This document shows positions 18,101-26,126 of a DNA stretch of 64,000 bases, in pieces. Position 1 is the stretch's first letter. Each line of letters starts with the position of its first letter. The stretch covers positions 682,001 to 746,000 of the forward strand of contig JAGYIJ010000002.1 in assembly GCA_018402685.1 (NCBI GenBank). The letters run 5' to 3'. This DNA is from Aquiluna sp. (GTDB lineage: Bacteria > Actinomycetota > Actinomycetes > Actinomycetales > Microbacteriaceae). The position numbers were made by a program, and so were the translations under genes. The notes under the pieces were generated by a model, which saw only the letters and a program-made list of their open reading frames with translations, was not told the DNA's origin and ran no database searches.

Positions 18101-18910
18101 CCAACCCAAGACTGCTGGCAGCACCTCGTCTTTGATGGTGTCGTTTAGTAGCTCGTGATAACCACCTGGGTAGATAAGTAGGTTCTTGTCACTCGCGGAG
18201 ATTTCTTTGAAGAGTTTCTGCGAGTTGCGGTGATCAGTCGAGGTGTCCTTATCGCCATGAATAAATAGCACCGGCAACTTCCAGTTTTGGGCCCAAGACC
18301 AAACCTGGTCGGAGACCTCCAAGATCGTGTTGGCAACCAGGTTCTTAGCCTTGCCGGTGTCCATAAGTGGATCGGCATCGATCAGCTTGACCAGTTCAAG
18401 GTCTCGGGTGAGGGCCTCGGTGCCGGGGCGCGGCAGCGGCATTGGTCCCTCTGGCTTTAGCTTTGCCATCACGCCACCGAGCGTGCGCTCAAAGATTGAC
18501 GAAGGCTTTTGCATCGCGCTCGAGGAAACCACGGCACCTGCCAAACCATCCTGCTGCTTCATGATCGAGCCGATGGTCACTAGCCCTCCGAGCGAGTGGC
18601 CAAAGAGAAACAGTGGCAAGTCTTTCGGGATTGCAGCGCGTGCCTTGAGGTGAAGCTCTAGGGCTTCATGCATATTCACAAGTCCGCGAACACCTTTGGT
18701 GTAGCCGTGGCCGGGTAGATCAAAGCCATAAACATTGAACCCAAGCTCGTTGAGCTTGGGGATCAGTTCGGAGTATTGGTGGACGTAACGGGTGGTGTAT
18801 TCGCCAAGGCCGTGCTGCAACAGGATGTTGGCCTTCGGTTTTTCTGAAGGCCACATGAATGCTGCAACATCGAGGTCTAGGTTCCAAGCTGGATAGGCGT
18901 CTTGATTCAT
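18083..18910 (-). CDS. alpha/beta hydrolase, monoacylglycerol lipase-like (serine aminopeptidase S33 family)
   Basis: About 275 residues, no signal peptide. Oxyanion region L-L-Q-H-G-L-G-E-Y, nucleophile elbow FGHSLGGL, catalytic Asp in LFIHGDKDTSTD and His in YPGGYHELLND make a complete triad with the wording of monoacylglycerol lipases and lysophospholipases. The start is uncertain. ATG 18910 is chosen because the protein fold begins right after it; TTG 18943 is an in-frame alternative, and neither has a clear Shine-Dalgarno. Likely acts on glycerolipid esters. The exact substrate is not visible. Confidence 0.87.
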   Translation of the reverse strand: MNQDAYPAWNLDLDVAAFMWPSEKPKANILLQHGLGEYTTRYVHQYSELIPKLNELGFNVYGFDLPGHGYTKGVRGLVNMHEALELHLKARAAIPKDLPLFLFGHSLGGLVTIGSIMKQQDGLAGAVVSSSAMQKPSSIFERTLGGVMAKLKPEGPMPLPRPGTEALTRDLELVKLIDADPLMDTGKAKNLVANTILEVSDQVWSWAQNWKLPVLFIHGDKDTSTDHRNSQKLFKEISASDKNLLIYPGGYHELLNDTIKDEVLPAVLGWLRTRL

Positions 18911-19029
18911 GCGCCTGATTATCCCACCAACCAAAGGTGCCAAATAGCTATTGCGCTAAACTCAGGTTTACCCGACGCCCAAAGACGAGCGAGATCTTTT
19001 TCTTTTTCATCTCACCTTTAGGAATCTAA

Positions 19030-20466
19030 ATGTCCGCAACAGCAAACATTGGTGTTATTGGTTTGGCCGTGATGGGTTCAAACCTCGCCAGAAACCTCGC
19101 CTCACGTGAGGGCAACTCGGTCGCAATCTTTAACCGCTCCTATGACAAGACCACTGCCCTGGTTGATTCTCACCCAGAAGCAAACTTCATCGCAGCGGAG
19201 ACCATCGATGAGTTCGTGGATTCTCTCAAGAGCCCCAAGACCGCAATCATCATGGTTCAAGCCGGTGCCGGAACCGATGCCGTAATTGAGCTTCTCAAGG
19301 AGCGCTTTTCCAAGGGCGACATCATCGTTGATGGTGGTAACGCGCTCTTCACCGACACCATCAGGCGTGAAAAGGAAGTTGCCGCACTTGGCATCAACTT
19401 CGTTGGTGCCGGCATCTCTGGTGGTGAAGAGGGTGCGCTCCTAGGCCCCTCGATCATGCCCGGCGGCACCAAAGAGGCCTACAAGACCTTGGGTCCAATT
19501 CTGGAAACAATCGCGGCCAACGTAGATGGCGAACCATGCGTTACCCACATCGGCGCCGATGGCGCCGGTCACTTTGTGAAGATGATTCACAACGGCATCG
19601 AATATGCCGACATGCAGCTAATCGCCGAGGCCTATGACCTACTTCGCAAAGCAGGTGACTTCTCCCCTAACGAGATTGCCGAGATCTTCGAAGAGTGGAA
19701 TAGGGGTGAGCTCGAGAGCTACCTGATTGAGATCACTGCCGAGGTCCTAAAGCAAACAGATGCTAAGACGGGTCAGCCCCTAGTTGATGTCATATTGGAC
19801 CAAGCCGGATCCAAGGGCACCGGAGTCTGGACCGTGCAGAGTGCTCTCGATCTTGGCACTCCCGTATCCGGCATCGCCGAGGCGGTATTTGCAAGAAGCC
19901 TCTCTGCTCAGGCCGCGCAGCGCGCTGGCAAGCCGGAGCTTCCCGCGCACGCCCAGACCTGGAGCGTCGAGGACAAGCCCGCTTTTATCGAGGCCGTGCG
20001 CAGAGCGCTCTACGCCTCCAAGATCGTTGCCTACGCGCAGGGCTTTGATGCCATCAGAGCCGGCGCCAAAGAACACAACTGGGAGATCAACCTGGGTGAG
20101 GTTGCCAGAATCTGGCGCGGAGGCTGCATCATCCGCGCTCAGTTTCTAAACCGCATCACCGAGGCCTACCAAAAGAACGAAAACCTACTGAGCCTTTTAT
20201 TTGCCGAGTACTTCGTGAGTGCAATTGATGGAACCTTGGCCTCCTGGCGCGAAATCGTCGCGATGGGTGCACTGACTGGCACCCCAACCCCGGCCTTTGC
20301 CTCGAGCCTGAGCTACTACGACGGGCTTCGTGCAGAGCGACTGCCGGCGGCACTGGTGCAGGGTCAGCGTGATTTCTTTGGAGCACACACTTACAAGAGA
20401 GTCGATGCCGAAGGCTCCTTCCACACCCTGTGGTCTGGGGATAGAAGCGAAATCCAGACCAGCTAA
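19030..20466 (+). CDS. gnd: 6-phosphogluconate dehydrogenase, decarboxylating (NADP-dependent)
   Basis: 478 residues, the full family length. N-terminal Rossmann fold starts NIGVIGLAVMGSNLARNLA, followed by the family blocks GISGGEEGALLGPSIMPGG, ADGAGHFVKMIHNGIEYADMQ (catalytic Lys and His) and a C-terminal all-helical domain with RIWRGGCIIRAQFLN. It converts 6-phosphogluconate to ribulose-5-phosphate, CO2 and NADPH in the oxidative pentose phosphate pathway. No other pathway genes are adjacent. TTTAGGAATCTAA precedes the ATG. Confidence 0.97.
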   Translation: MSATANIGVIGLAVMGSNLARNLASREGNSVAIFNRSYDKTTALVDSHPEANFIAAETIDEFVDSLKSPKTAIIMVQAGAGTDAVIELLKERFSKGDIIVDGGNALFTDTIRREKEVAALGINFVGAGISGGEEGALLGPSIMPGGTKEAYKTLGPILETIAANVDGEPCVTHIGADGAGHFVKMIHNGIEYADMQLIAEAYDLLRKAGDFSPNEIAEIFEEWNRGELESYLIEITAEVLKQTDAKTGQPLVDVILDQAGSKGTGVWTVQSALDLGTPVSGIAEAVFARSLSAQAAQRAGKPELPAHAQTWSVEDKPAFIEAVRRALYASKIVAYAQGFDAIRAGAKEHNWEINLGEVARIWRGGCIIRAQFLNRITEAYQKNENLLSLLFAEYFVSAIDGTLASWREIVAMGALTGTPTPAFASSLSYYDGLRAERLPAALVQGQRDFFGAHTYKRVDAEGSFHTLWSGDRSEIQTS

Positions 20467-20482
20467 CCACTAGCCTTTTCTG

Positions 20483-21425
20483 GTGCGAACGCATTGGATT
20501 TGGCTGTTTATCCCCATGGCCCTGATTTGGGGTTCGAGCTTTTTATTCACTGAGCTCTCTTTGCAGCTAACGACCTTTTTTGGCGTTGCCTTCTGGAGAA
20601 CCTTTTTGGGTGGAACGGCAATGATCCTGCTGGGCCTTTCGCTCAAGCAGGCATTTCCAAAGACCACCCGGCAGATCTATCACCTCTGGATCGCAGGTCT
20701 ATTCATGTCTGCAATCCCGTTCTCGCTGTTCTCCTTTGCCCAGCAGTCCACCACCAGCATCTTGGCCGCAATCATCGGAGCAGCGACTCCGATGTTCACG
20801 CTGTTATCGATTCTGGTTATCTACAAAACCGAGAAGATAACCGCGAATATTCTCATTGGCCTAAGCATCGGTTTTGTTGGGGTTGCCATCACCTTGGGTG
20901 CCTGGAAGGGGTTTGGGGACAATGACCCGCTTGCGATTTTGGCGTTGATATTTGCCGCACTCTCCTATGGCATCGGCACTCCTTATATCCGCAAGCACGT
21001 CACCCCGATGCAGCTCCCGGGTGTGACAACCGCTGCGGTGCAGGTTTCAACCAGTGCGCTGACGCTGCTGCCGCTCTATGTGTTGACCGGTCCTTTGTTT
21101 GTTGCAGAGCCCAGGCTAGAAACTGTTGGTGCTCTTATAGCCCTGGGCGTTTTGGGTAGTGGTTTTGCCTATCGACTCTTTCACGGTGTGATTGCCAAGG
21201 CCGGCAGTGCAACTGCCGCCCTTGTCACCTATACCAACCCCGTCATAGCTTCGATTTGGGGAGTGCTGCTGCTGTCAGAAGCAGCTGAACTGGTATGAAC
21301 CGGTGGGGGCAGCGATTGTGCTGTTTGGGGTTTGGTTTGCTCAGAGAAGATCTCGGCAGCCGGTAGGCACTCCAAACCACTTCTGGCTCAAAGCCAACCG
21401 ACTCATAGAGCGCTATCGCACCTGA
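20483..21425 (+). CDS. EamA family (drug/metabolite exporter) membrane protein, frameshifted near the end
   Basis: A ten-helix EamA permease with two tandem five-helix repeats. It starts from GTG 20483 (MRTHWIWLFIPMALIWGSSFLF, with the WGSSF motif of the first repeat). The continuous frame ends at 21298. Removing one A near 21283 continues the last helix as S-E-Q-L-N-W-Y-E-P-V-G-A-A-I-V-L-F-G-V-W-F and stops at 21425, giving 313 residues. Substrate unknown. It lies 17 nt after gnd, possibly cotranscribed, and overlaps the convergent GNAT gene. Confidence 0.82.
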
Positions 21426-21885
21426 CTCATTGCCCGAATCCACCCCGAGCGCTATCGAGGTGTGGCCCTTTTGGGCGCTGTGGGCAATGCCGTGCATCAA
21501 TAGCTTGCGCCCAAGGCCCTTGCCCTGCATTGACTTGATGACACCGAGCTTGTCAATGAATCCGCCCTGCAACTCTTCGCGGCCATTGGAGCTGACAAGA
21601 TACCCCGCAGCCACTCCGTTTTGGTAGATAACGAATGACCCCTGCTGGTCAATCAGTGAGTCTTCTTTGCGCATCTTGAACCAGGGCTCGAACTCAACGA
21701 ACTTGAAACCAAAGTGCTCCGAGAAGCTGTCCATCTCCAATCGCCAATAGAGGTTTGCATTGTCACTAAATGGAAGCTGGCGAATCTCAGTCCCGGGTGC
21801 AAGCTTGGGATACTGATCTTGGCTGTATCTGTCGAATTAGCTTCCAGTAGTTGCGGTAGAACTCAAAGCCAAATGACTCAATCAG
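21243..21885 (-). CDS. two-domain GNAT acetyltransferase, C-terminal part (broken)
   Basis: Second GNAT domain: D-K-L-G-V-I-K-S-M-Q-G-K-G-L-G-R-K-L-L is the acetyl-CoA Q/R-x-x-G-x-G/A loop, followed by ALGVDSGNESGAIALYESVGFE. The uninterrupted frame is 21243-21740. Upstream sequence from the same gene (I-E-S-F-G-F-E-F-Y-R-N-Y-W-K-L) reads through to it if one base near 21835 is removed. The last 40 or so codons overlap the EamA gene and look like read-through past the true domain end, so the real stop is uncertain. Substrate unknown. Confidence 0.65.
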
Positions 21886-22242
21886 CTATAGCGCTGAGTG
21901 ATCTTTTTGATTGGCCGCACTTGTCACCTCAAACTCGCGGCCCAGGGCCTTGAGGTGAGAAAGAGCTGCTGCGAACACGTCCTCGGCATTTGGAATCGAG
22001 TCAAGATAAAAAAGGTCTAGTTCGTAGCGTTTTCTGCCCGCATCGGTGAAAACAAAACAGACCGCGGTGATTGTGCCATTTTGATCCCAAACAATGGTGT
22101 GGCCGGGTTCTGCAACCCCCTTGATCGAGATCTCAACATCGGCTTTTGTCATCGGCTCAACATCTTTGTCCACGCGCTTCTCGTGAGAGACGCAGACATT
22201 TAGAACCTGATCGACATCTTTTAGGGAGGCTGTTCTAAGCAT
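21886..22242 (-). CDS. two-domain GNAT acetyltransferase, N-terminal part (broken)
   Basis: N-terminal degenerate GNAT domain starting MLRTASLKDVDQVLNVC. ATG 22242 shares one base with the TAA stop of the MFS gene (TAATG), with GAGG eight bases upstream, so translation is coupled. An in-frame TAG at 21886-21888 interrupts the reading, which then continues L-I-E-S-F-G-F-E-F-Y-R. This is the only nonsense codon among the broken genes, so true decay of this gene is more plausible than for the others. Intact size would be about 330 residues, typical of tandem GNAT enzymes. Confidence 0.65.
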   Translation of the reverse strand: MLRTASLKDVDQVLNVCVSHEKRVDKDVEPMTKADVEISIKGVAEPGHTIVWDQNGTITAVCFVFTDAGRKRYELDLFYLDSIPNAEDVFAAALSHLKALGREFEVTSAANQKDHSAL

Positions 22243-23492
22243 TAGTTTTTCCTCAGGTCTGGAACCTTCCATGGCCTAGTGATAAAAATCAGTGCCGATA
22301 GAGAGATGAAGAATAACAGCGCAATAATTGCGCCAACGTCATAGGTGGTGTCGGTGTTGAGCGACACAAACAGCACTGAGACCAGACTCGTGAGACTGAA
22401 GTTAAACACCCCCAGCAATGAGGCGGCCGTGCCGGCCTCCTTGCCGTGGTTGTAGAGCGCAATGGTCGGAATCGTTGTAAGCCCGGCACCAAATAGAAAC
22501 AGCTGGGTGGCAAACAATAACTCTGCAGCCCAGATGCTGCCACCGGCAGTGAGCATCAAACCAATCCCCACCAAGATGCCAGCCGCCGAATACCAAGCCA
22601 AGAGCCACTGACCCCGAAACACCCTGGCCAGCCTGGAACCAGCCTGAACCCCGACATAGCTGGCAGCAGCATTCACGGCGATCCAGACTCCAAACTCACT
22701 TGGAGATAAACCAAAGCCGTCCTGGAAGATAAACGGCACGGTGTTCAAATACGCAAAGAGCGCCGCTAGTTGGAAGGCCCCGAAGAACATCAGACCGATA
22801 TAGATCCGGTCGTTTAACACCGAGCGGTATCCCCTAGCAAGACCAGCCGGAGTGCTGGAGCGCCTGGCTGATTTAGGCAGGGTCTCAATCAAAAACCTGG
22901 AAGCCAAAAGTGCCAAAAAGATGCCGATGAAGCCAAAGACTAGGAAAACGCCCTGCCAAATAATGACCTCGGTCAACTGCGAGCCAACGATTGGTCCAAG
23001 AATTGGAGCGAGCGATTGAATCAGGAAGACCCTTGCAAGCATCTGCTGCATTGGCTGGCCACGATAGAGATCGCGAACAATGGCCCTAGAAATAACATCA
23101 CCACCGGCTGCAAAAAAGCCCATGAAAAAGCGCAGCAGTAAAAACGCCTCAAAGCTCTGCACGAAAAACACCAGCACCGCACTGAGCCCATAGCCGGCAA
23201 TCGCAATCAGCAAAAGCGGCCTCCTACCAAAAGCATCGGAGAGTGGGCCAAGAATCAGCTGACCCAGTGCAATACCAACGGTCACACCCGTAAGCGAAGC
23301 TTGGACCGTGCCATTGGGAACGCCGTAAAAGTCCGCAATCTGAGGAAAGGCCGGTAGATAGGGGTCAATGGTGAAGGGAATCAGGCTCATCGACAAAGCG
23401 AGAATGAAGATGTAAACCAGTAAAAGCTTTTTAGAAAGCTCGTCGCCAGAGGTTACAACTCTGCCCTTATCGGACTTACGGGCAAATGGCAC
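22242..23492 (-). CDS. MFS transporter, Bcr/CflA-type drug efflux
   Basis: 416 residues with twelve predicted helices. The first-loop motif is DYRGQ-like: FTIDPYLPAFPQIADFYGV after helix 1, then G-P-L-S-D-A-F-G-R-R-P (motif A), the layout of Bcr/CflA multidrug exporters. Loop residues R-R-S-S-T-P-A separate the two halves. It begins one base after the DyP peroxidase stop region and is followed, with a one-base stop/start overlap, by the GNAT gene, so it is part of a minus-strand operon. Substrate is not evident. A proton-driven exporter paired with an acetyltransferase suggests detoxification, which is inference. Confidence 0.88.
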   Translation of the reverse strand: MPFARKSDKGRVVTSGDELSKKLLLVYIFILALSMSLIPFTIDPYLPAFPQIADFYGVPNGTVQASLTGVTVGIALGQLILGPLSDAFGRRPLLLIAIAGYGLSAVLVFFVQSFEAFLLLRFFMGFFAAGGDVISRAIVRDLYRGQPMQQMLARVFLIQSLAPILGPIVGSQLTEVIIWQGVFLVFGFIGIFLALLASRFLIETLPKSARRSSTPAGLARGYRSVLNDRIYIGLMFFGAFQLAALFAYLNTVPFIFQDGFGLSPSEFGVWIAVNAAASYVGVQAGSRLARVFRGQWLLAWYSAAGILVGIGLMLTAGGSIWAAELLFATQLFLFGAGLTTIPTIALYNHGKEAGTAASLLGVFNFSLTSLVSVLFVSLNTDTTYDVGAIIALLFFISLSALIFITRPWKVPDLRKN

Positions 23493-23493
23493 G

Positions 23494-24686
23494 CTAAGAG
23501 AATAGTGCCTGCGCGATGATCTCCCCGCGCGCTATGCCACCCGCAATCGCAAACTCGGCAGAACCAATCGGAACCGTCCACTCGTTTAGCAGATCGAGCT
23601 CGTCCAAGCGCCTTTGCACAGGGATAAATTGCTTGGTCATATCCCTTTGGTACGCAGTCCACAACAGCCCAACATCGGGGGTGCCATCACTGGCAGGAGA
23701 AGCCTCATAGGAAAAGGGCCTTCTAAACATGCGGTCGGTGACATTTTGCGGAGATGCCCTGCGGATGTGAGCAAAGTCTGGAATCACGGTCAAACCATTT
23801 GGGTGACGGGCTGCAAAATCCGGAGCATCCTCTTCGTTCACTCCAGTCAGCGGAGCACCGTTAGAGAGCTTGCGACCAATGACCTCCTCTTTCGAGGCGG
23901 TGCCAAGTTGGTCCCAGGTATTGAGCTGCATGGCAATGCGCCTAAAGACCAGCTGGGTGCCACCCTGAATCCAAGCTGGGCCATCCTCAATCCAGACAAC
24001 CTCATTGAAATCTTCCGAACCAGGCTTGGGATTAGCGGTGCCATCAACCTGACCCATCAGGTTGCGGTGAGTAAGCCCCGCAGGAACCATGCCCGGGGTG
24101 TGAGCAAAGCCGGATTGCGAATACCTAACACTTGCAAAGGGCAGGCTGTCGCGAATCAAACCCCTAGTTCCATGAGAGAGCACGATCGGGTCATCGGCTG
24201 CGATGTGAATTAGAACATCGCCGCCTGAGAACTGATCTTGCAGCTGATCGACCTTGAAAGAAGGCAGTGGCCCAAAGCCAGAAGGCATTTGTGATTCCAG
24301 CCCCAGCTTGCGAAACAGGCTTGGACCAAAACCAACGTATGCAGAGAACCTGGCTGCACCAATTGCCAGCTCGGGGTTTGGGTCAGCCAAGATCGGCTCG
24401 CCGCTAGCAAGCCTTGAAATGTCATCAGTCAACAGCGTCATCCAGCGCAGCATGGCTGCGCGGTCTGTTGATGTCCTTGATGTCGAATACGACGAAGTTT
24501 GTGACCGCCTGGAGATCCGCTTCGATGCCCATCTGGTGTGGACCGTAGAACTCGAGTGCTCGCTTGGCTGCAAAGGTCTCTTGATTAGCACTGGCGGCCG
24601 CTCCGGTTACTGATGCTGCCGGCGGCTACGCCAGCGGCTGCTGCAGCCGCGGCCGTGCCACCCAGGAGTCCTCTGCGGCTAATCAA
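23494..24686 (-). CDS. Tat-exported DyP-type haem peroxidase (EfeB/deferrochelatase-like), two frame breaks
   Basis: The continuous frame 23494-24591 holds the DyP core: RWMTLLTDDISRL near the start, the GXXDG haem motif in MGQVDGTANP, the proximal-His region IPDFAHIRRASPQ and the C-terminal DLLNEWTV block. The N-terminus lies in two other frames. From TTG 24686 it reads M-I-S-R-R-G-L-L-G-G-T, a twin-arginine signal, then A-N-Q-E-T-F..F-Y-G-P-H-Q-M-G-I. Dropping one base near 24617 and one near 24480 joins all pieces into 396 residues, the normal length for secreted DyPs. It starts right at the stop of the copper lipoprotein gene. DyPs oxidise dyes, phenolics or Mn, or handle haem; the physiological substrate here is unknown. 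Confidence 0.88.
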
Positions 24687-25169
24687 TTAGTTGTCCATCT
24701 CCATCTCACCCGAGTGGTATTCCTCGTCGCCACCCTCGGCGGGCTTGCCAACAACATCACTCAAGATAATGTCCTCGGCGCCCTCAAAATCAAACAGCAC
24801 CTCAATTGTGCCACCAGCTACCACGTCGGTTTTCAACATCATCAACATCAGGTGGTCGCCACCTGGCTCCAATGTCACGCTCTGGCCTGCAGGAATCACT
24901 AGACCACCATCAATCTCCTGCATCTTCATCTCGCCACCGATCATTGACATCTGGTGGACCTCAACAACACCGGCAGCATCGGTAGATCCACCAATTAGAA
25001 CGACGTCATCACCCGTGGTGTTGGTAATGGTTCCATAAACGGCGGTCATGCCACCCTGGGTGGACATCTCTGATGATTTGACCCAGTAATCGGTGATTTC
25101 AACGGTGCCCTGTGGGGCACATCCGGCTAGAAGTGGCAAGAGAGTTAGAAGGGCGGCGATTTTGCGCAT
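24687..25169 (-). CDS. PCuAC-family copper chaperone lipoprotein
   Basis: 160-residue lipoprotein. The start is ATG 25169 (MRKIAALLTLLPLLAGCAPQG), with AGGAAA upstream and a lipobox L-L-A-G-C; the longer frame to 25202 adds no sensible residues. The cupredoxin-like domain has the copper motif of the family: H-Q-M, then M after about ten residues (GGEMKMQ), then H-L-M in GGDHLMLM. PCuAC proteins carry Cu(I) outside the membrane, for example to cytochrome oxidase or copper enzymes. The stop abuts the TTG start of the DyP peroxidase. This PCuAC-DyP pairing recalls Streptomyces loci in which a DyP and copper chaperones are encoded together. Confidence 0.9.
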   Translation of the reverse strand: MRKIAALLTLLPLLAGCAPQGTVEITDYWVKSSEMSTQGGMTAVYGTITNTTGDDVVLIGGSTDAAGVVEVHQMSMIGGEMKMQEIDGGLVIPAGQSVTLEPGGDHLMLMMLKTDVVAGGTIEVLFDFEGAEDIILSDVVGKPAEGGDEEYHSGEMEMDN

Positions 25170-25212
25170 GTCGTTTCCTAAATTGTCGGCTGCAGGGGGC
25201 ATACTTTTGGCC

Positions 25213-25224
25213 CCTCTCGAGAGG
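25213..25224. promoter_or_regulatory. perfect 12-bp palindrome CCTCTCGAGAGG upstream of the PCuAC-DyP operon
   Basis: An exact inverted repeat 44 bp upstream of the lipoprotein start codon. Its position fits an operator in the leader or core promoter. No known regulator consensus is recognised. Confidence 0.4.
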
Positions 25225-25228
25225 TTAT

Positions 25229-25243
25229 TCTACAGCTTGTAGA
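25229..25243. promoter_or_regulatory. inverted repeat TCTACA-GCT-TGTAGA between the PCuAC operon and nrdH
   Basis: Six-base arms separated by three bases, only four bases from the neighbouring palindrome. TACA/TGTA arms resemble CopY/BlaI-type operators, but those have two-base spacing. The CTACA/TGTAG arms also resemble NrdR half-sites, but with a three-base insertion. Assignment is left open. Confidence 0.4.
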
Positions 25244-25335
25244 GCAAGTGAATAGGTATTTTGGTAAACATCCCACGACACGCGGGAGTTTCTACCAGCC
25301 TAAAGTTCAAGTTGTGGGTTAATGTTTCGAGAAAT

Positions 25336-25349
25336 AACTAAATAAGTGA
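25336..25349. promoter_or_regulatory. nrdR box: candidate degenerate NrdR box (distal)
   Basis: AACTAAATAAGTGA is an imperfect version of the NrdR box core. It is one base short of symmetry, and its C-T-A begins exactly 31 bp before the C-T-A of the perfect box at 25368. Paired NrdR boxes about three helical turns apart are typical upstream of ribonucleotide reductase operons. Call depends on that spacing. Confidence 0.45.
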
Positions 25350-25367
25350 ATTTTTTGGCGTTTCGGT

Positions 25368-25379
25368 ACTACATGTAGT
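25368..25379. promoter_or_regulatory. nrdR box: NrdR box (proximal), perfect palindrome ACTACATGTAGT
   Basis: CTACATGTAG fits the published NrdR core CWANATNTWG at every fixed position and is a perfect palindrome. It lies about 100 bp upstream of nrdH. NrdR is the ATP/dATP-sensing zinc repressor of ribonucleotide reductase genes. The nrdR gene itself is not in the window. Confidence 0.75.
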
Positions 25380-25480
25380 GGTTAAGTGCTAACGTAGGGC
25401 TTCCGAAATTAGTCAGAAATTTCGACAAAATTTACCAAAATGAACCCGGTAACCCGGGTTTTAGAAACTAGGAGAGACCA

Positions 25481-25705
25481 ATGGCGGTAACTGTTTACAC
25501 GCTTCCTGCCTGCGTACAGTGCGACAGCACCAAGCGCATGCTGCAGCGCAACCAAATCGACTACGAAGAGGTTGACATGAGCCAAGATCCGGTCGCCCTA
25601 GAGATGGTAAAGACCATGGGTTACACCGCAGCACCAGTAGTCGTCGCAGGCGAGGACCACTGGAGCGGTTTCCGCATGGACCGCATCCAGGCCATCAGCG
25701 CTTAG
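25481..25705 (+). CDS. nrdH: NrdH glutaredoxin-like redoxin
   Basis: 74 residues, thioredoxin fold. The redox pair is C-V-Q-C at residues 11-14, and the NrdH signature WSGFRMDRI is near the C-terminus. NrdH passes electrons from thioredoxin reductase to the NrdE subunit. It is the first gene of nrdHIEF, downstream of the NrdR boxes, with TAGGAGAG seven bases before the ATG. A leader of about 90 nt separates the proximal box from the start. Confidence 0.96.
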   Translation: MAVTVYTLPACVQCDSTKRMLQRNQIDYEEVDMSQDPVALEMVKTMGYTAAPVVVAGEDHWSGFRMDRIQAISA

Positions 25706-25709
25706 GTAG

Positions 25710-26126
25710 ATGTGTGAGATGTTCGATTTGGTCTACTTCTCGAGCGTCTCGGAAAACACCAAGCGGTTTGTCGACAAGCTCGATCCAAATGCAATTCGGA
25801 TTCCAATCAAGACCGAAGAGGCAGCAGAGTTTGTTCACAACCGGGACAGCGTTCTAGTTGTCCCAACCTATGGGGGCGGAAACGACACCTCCACCGTTCC
25901 GAAACAGGTAATCAAGTTTCTGAACAACCCAGCTAACCGCCAGCACATCAAGGCGGTTATCGCAGGGGGGAACACCAACTTTGGTGCTCACTTCTGCAAA
26001 GCAGGTGACCTAGTTGCCGAAAAGCTTGGGGTTCCAGTTCTCTACAAGTTTGAGATCACCGGAACACCAGAAGACGTAAGTGAAGTAAAAGAAAGGCTGG
26101 CCAAGCTGTGGCAAACCAAATCGTAG
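25710..26126 (+). CDS. nrdI: NrdI flavodoxin-like class Ib RNR activator
   Basis: 138 residues (start ATG 25710; ATG 25719, giving MFDLVYFSS, is equally plausible). It has the FMN-binding pattern [13 protein letters not shown], then P-T-Y-G-G-G and A-G-G-N-T-N-F-G. NrdI supplies superoxide to assemble the dimanganese-tyrosyl cofactor in NrdF. It follows nrdH by four bases, and its end overlaps the nrdE start by 19 nt. Confidence 0.95.
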   Translation: MCEMFDLVYFSSVSENTKRFVDKLDPNAIRIPIKTEEAAEFVHNRDSVLVVPTYGGGNDTSTVPKQVIKFLNNPANRQHIKAVIAGGNTNFGAHFCKAGDLVAEKLGVPVLYKFEITGTPEDVSEVKERLAKLWQTKS

